From Geminicoccaceae bacterium (GTDB lineage: Bacteria; Pseudomonadota; Alphaproteobacteria; Geminicoccales; Geminicoccaceae): DNA of 64,000 nt. A program made the translations under genes and the position numbers. Numbering within the stretch: the first letter of the stretch is position 1; the number at the start of each line of letters is the position of its first letter. The stretch covers positions 1-64,000 of the forward strand of contig JANQPX010000069.1 in the NCBI GenBank assembly GCA_028285265.1, in the 5' to 3' direction. Below are positions 63,960 to 64,000 of this stretch, one piece after another. The notes under the pieces were generated by a model, which had not been told where the DNA came from, made no database searches, and was given only the letters and a program-made list of their open reading frames with translations.

Positions 63960-64000
63960 ATGACTGCTAAAAAAAATTGTGAAGGGCGAGGACGTCCGCG
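63960..64000 (+). CDS. bdcR: TetR-family regulator, BdcR-like, cut by the window edge
   Basis: Only the first 13 complete codons are present: MTAKKNCEGRGRP. The basic start ending in GRGRPR is typical of TetR regulators and resembles the start of E. coli BdcR, which also lies divergent to bdcA. The gene continues beyond the right edge, so the domain cannot be confirmed here. Confidence 0.5.
   Translation, partial: MTAKKNCEGRGRP

Overview
The window is chromosomal DNA of an alphaproteobacterium with moderate GC content. The evidence is gene content and order: dapF-mtaB-ftsY next to a divergent ffh, the mlaD/DUF2155/aat block, a class I (DhnA-type) fructose-bisphosphate aldolase followed by a ThiE-like gene, and a form I aerobic CO dehydrogenase locus. 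I cannot name a genus. Two genes speak to lifestyle. CoxL has the form I active-site signature AYRCSFR, so the cell very likely oxidises CO. A BciA-type divinyl chlorophyllide 8-vinyl reductase suggests it makes bacteriochlorophyll. Together they suggest a mixotrophic, possibly phototrophic, CO-oxidising bacterium. No rRNA, tRNA, CRISPR array, complete insertion sequence or prophage was found.

Layout. 0.4-4.2 kb: a MarR regulator with an Acg-type nitroreductase-like protein, then a quinone-reductase-like enzyme divergent from a TetR regulator. 4.3-9.2 kb: an orphan histidine kinase convergent with a large Amt-PAS-GGDEF-EAL fusion, an ammonium-transporter-like sensor for c-di-GMP turnover. 9.6-14.3 kb: the prkA-yeaH-spoVR stress operon with a perfect 14-bp hairpin between prkA and yeaH. 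15.3-20.1 kb: SMP-30 lactonase, FMN split-barrel protein, inositol-monophosphatase family enzyme, EF-P, ThiE-like protein and aldolase. 20.5-27.7 kb: housekeeping (metallophosphoesterase, Ffh, DapF, MtaB, FtsY, MlaD, DUF2155 protein, Aat). 28.1-32.2 kb: an isolated Wzc/GumC-type BY-kinase and an uncharacterised 592-residue P-loop protein. 32.5-37.7 kb: a TetR repressor divergent from a three-gene envelope operon (RND/MMPL exporter, LolA-like periplasmic protein, beta-barrel protein). 38.3-44.1 kb: PBP4-type carboxypeptidase, glycerophosphodiesterase, an orphan GspL/PilN-like protein and a class III cyclase.

44.2-58.8 kb is rich in molybdenum enzymes. It holds a two-subunit IorAB-type molybdenum hydroxylase, the BciA reductase, an orphan TupA-type tungstate/molybdate-binding protein, a DMT exporter, and the cox locus: MHYT-LytTR sensor, coxM, coxS, coxL, coxD, coxE and coxF. 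coxG is not present. A 14-bp direct repeat with a 20-bp period lies just upstream of a TTGACA box before coxM and is a good candidate binding site for the LytTR regulator. A strong hairpin separates the structural genes coxMSL from the maturation genes coxDEF.

59-64 kb: an RpiB/DerI-type sugar-phosphate isomerase, a decayed PlsC remnant, an OmpR-type two-component pair, a YghU-type glutathione transferase, and bdcA divergent from the first codons of a bdcR-like TetR gene cut by the window edge.
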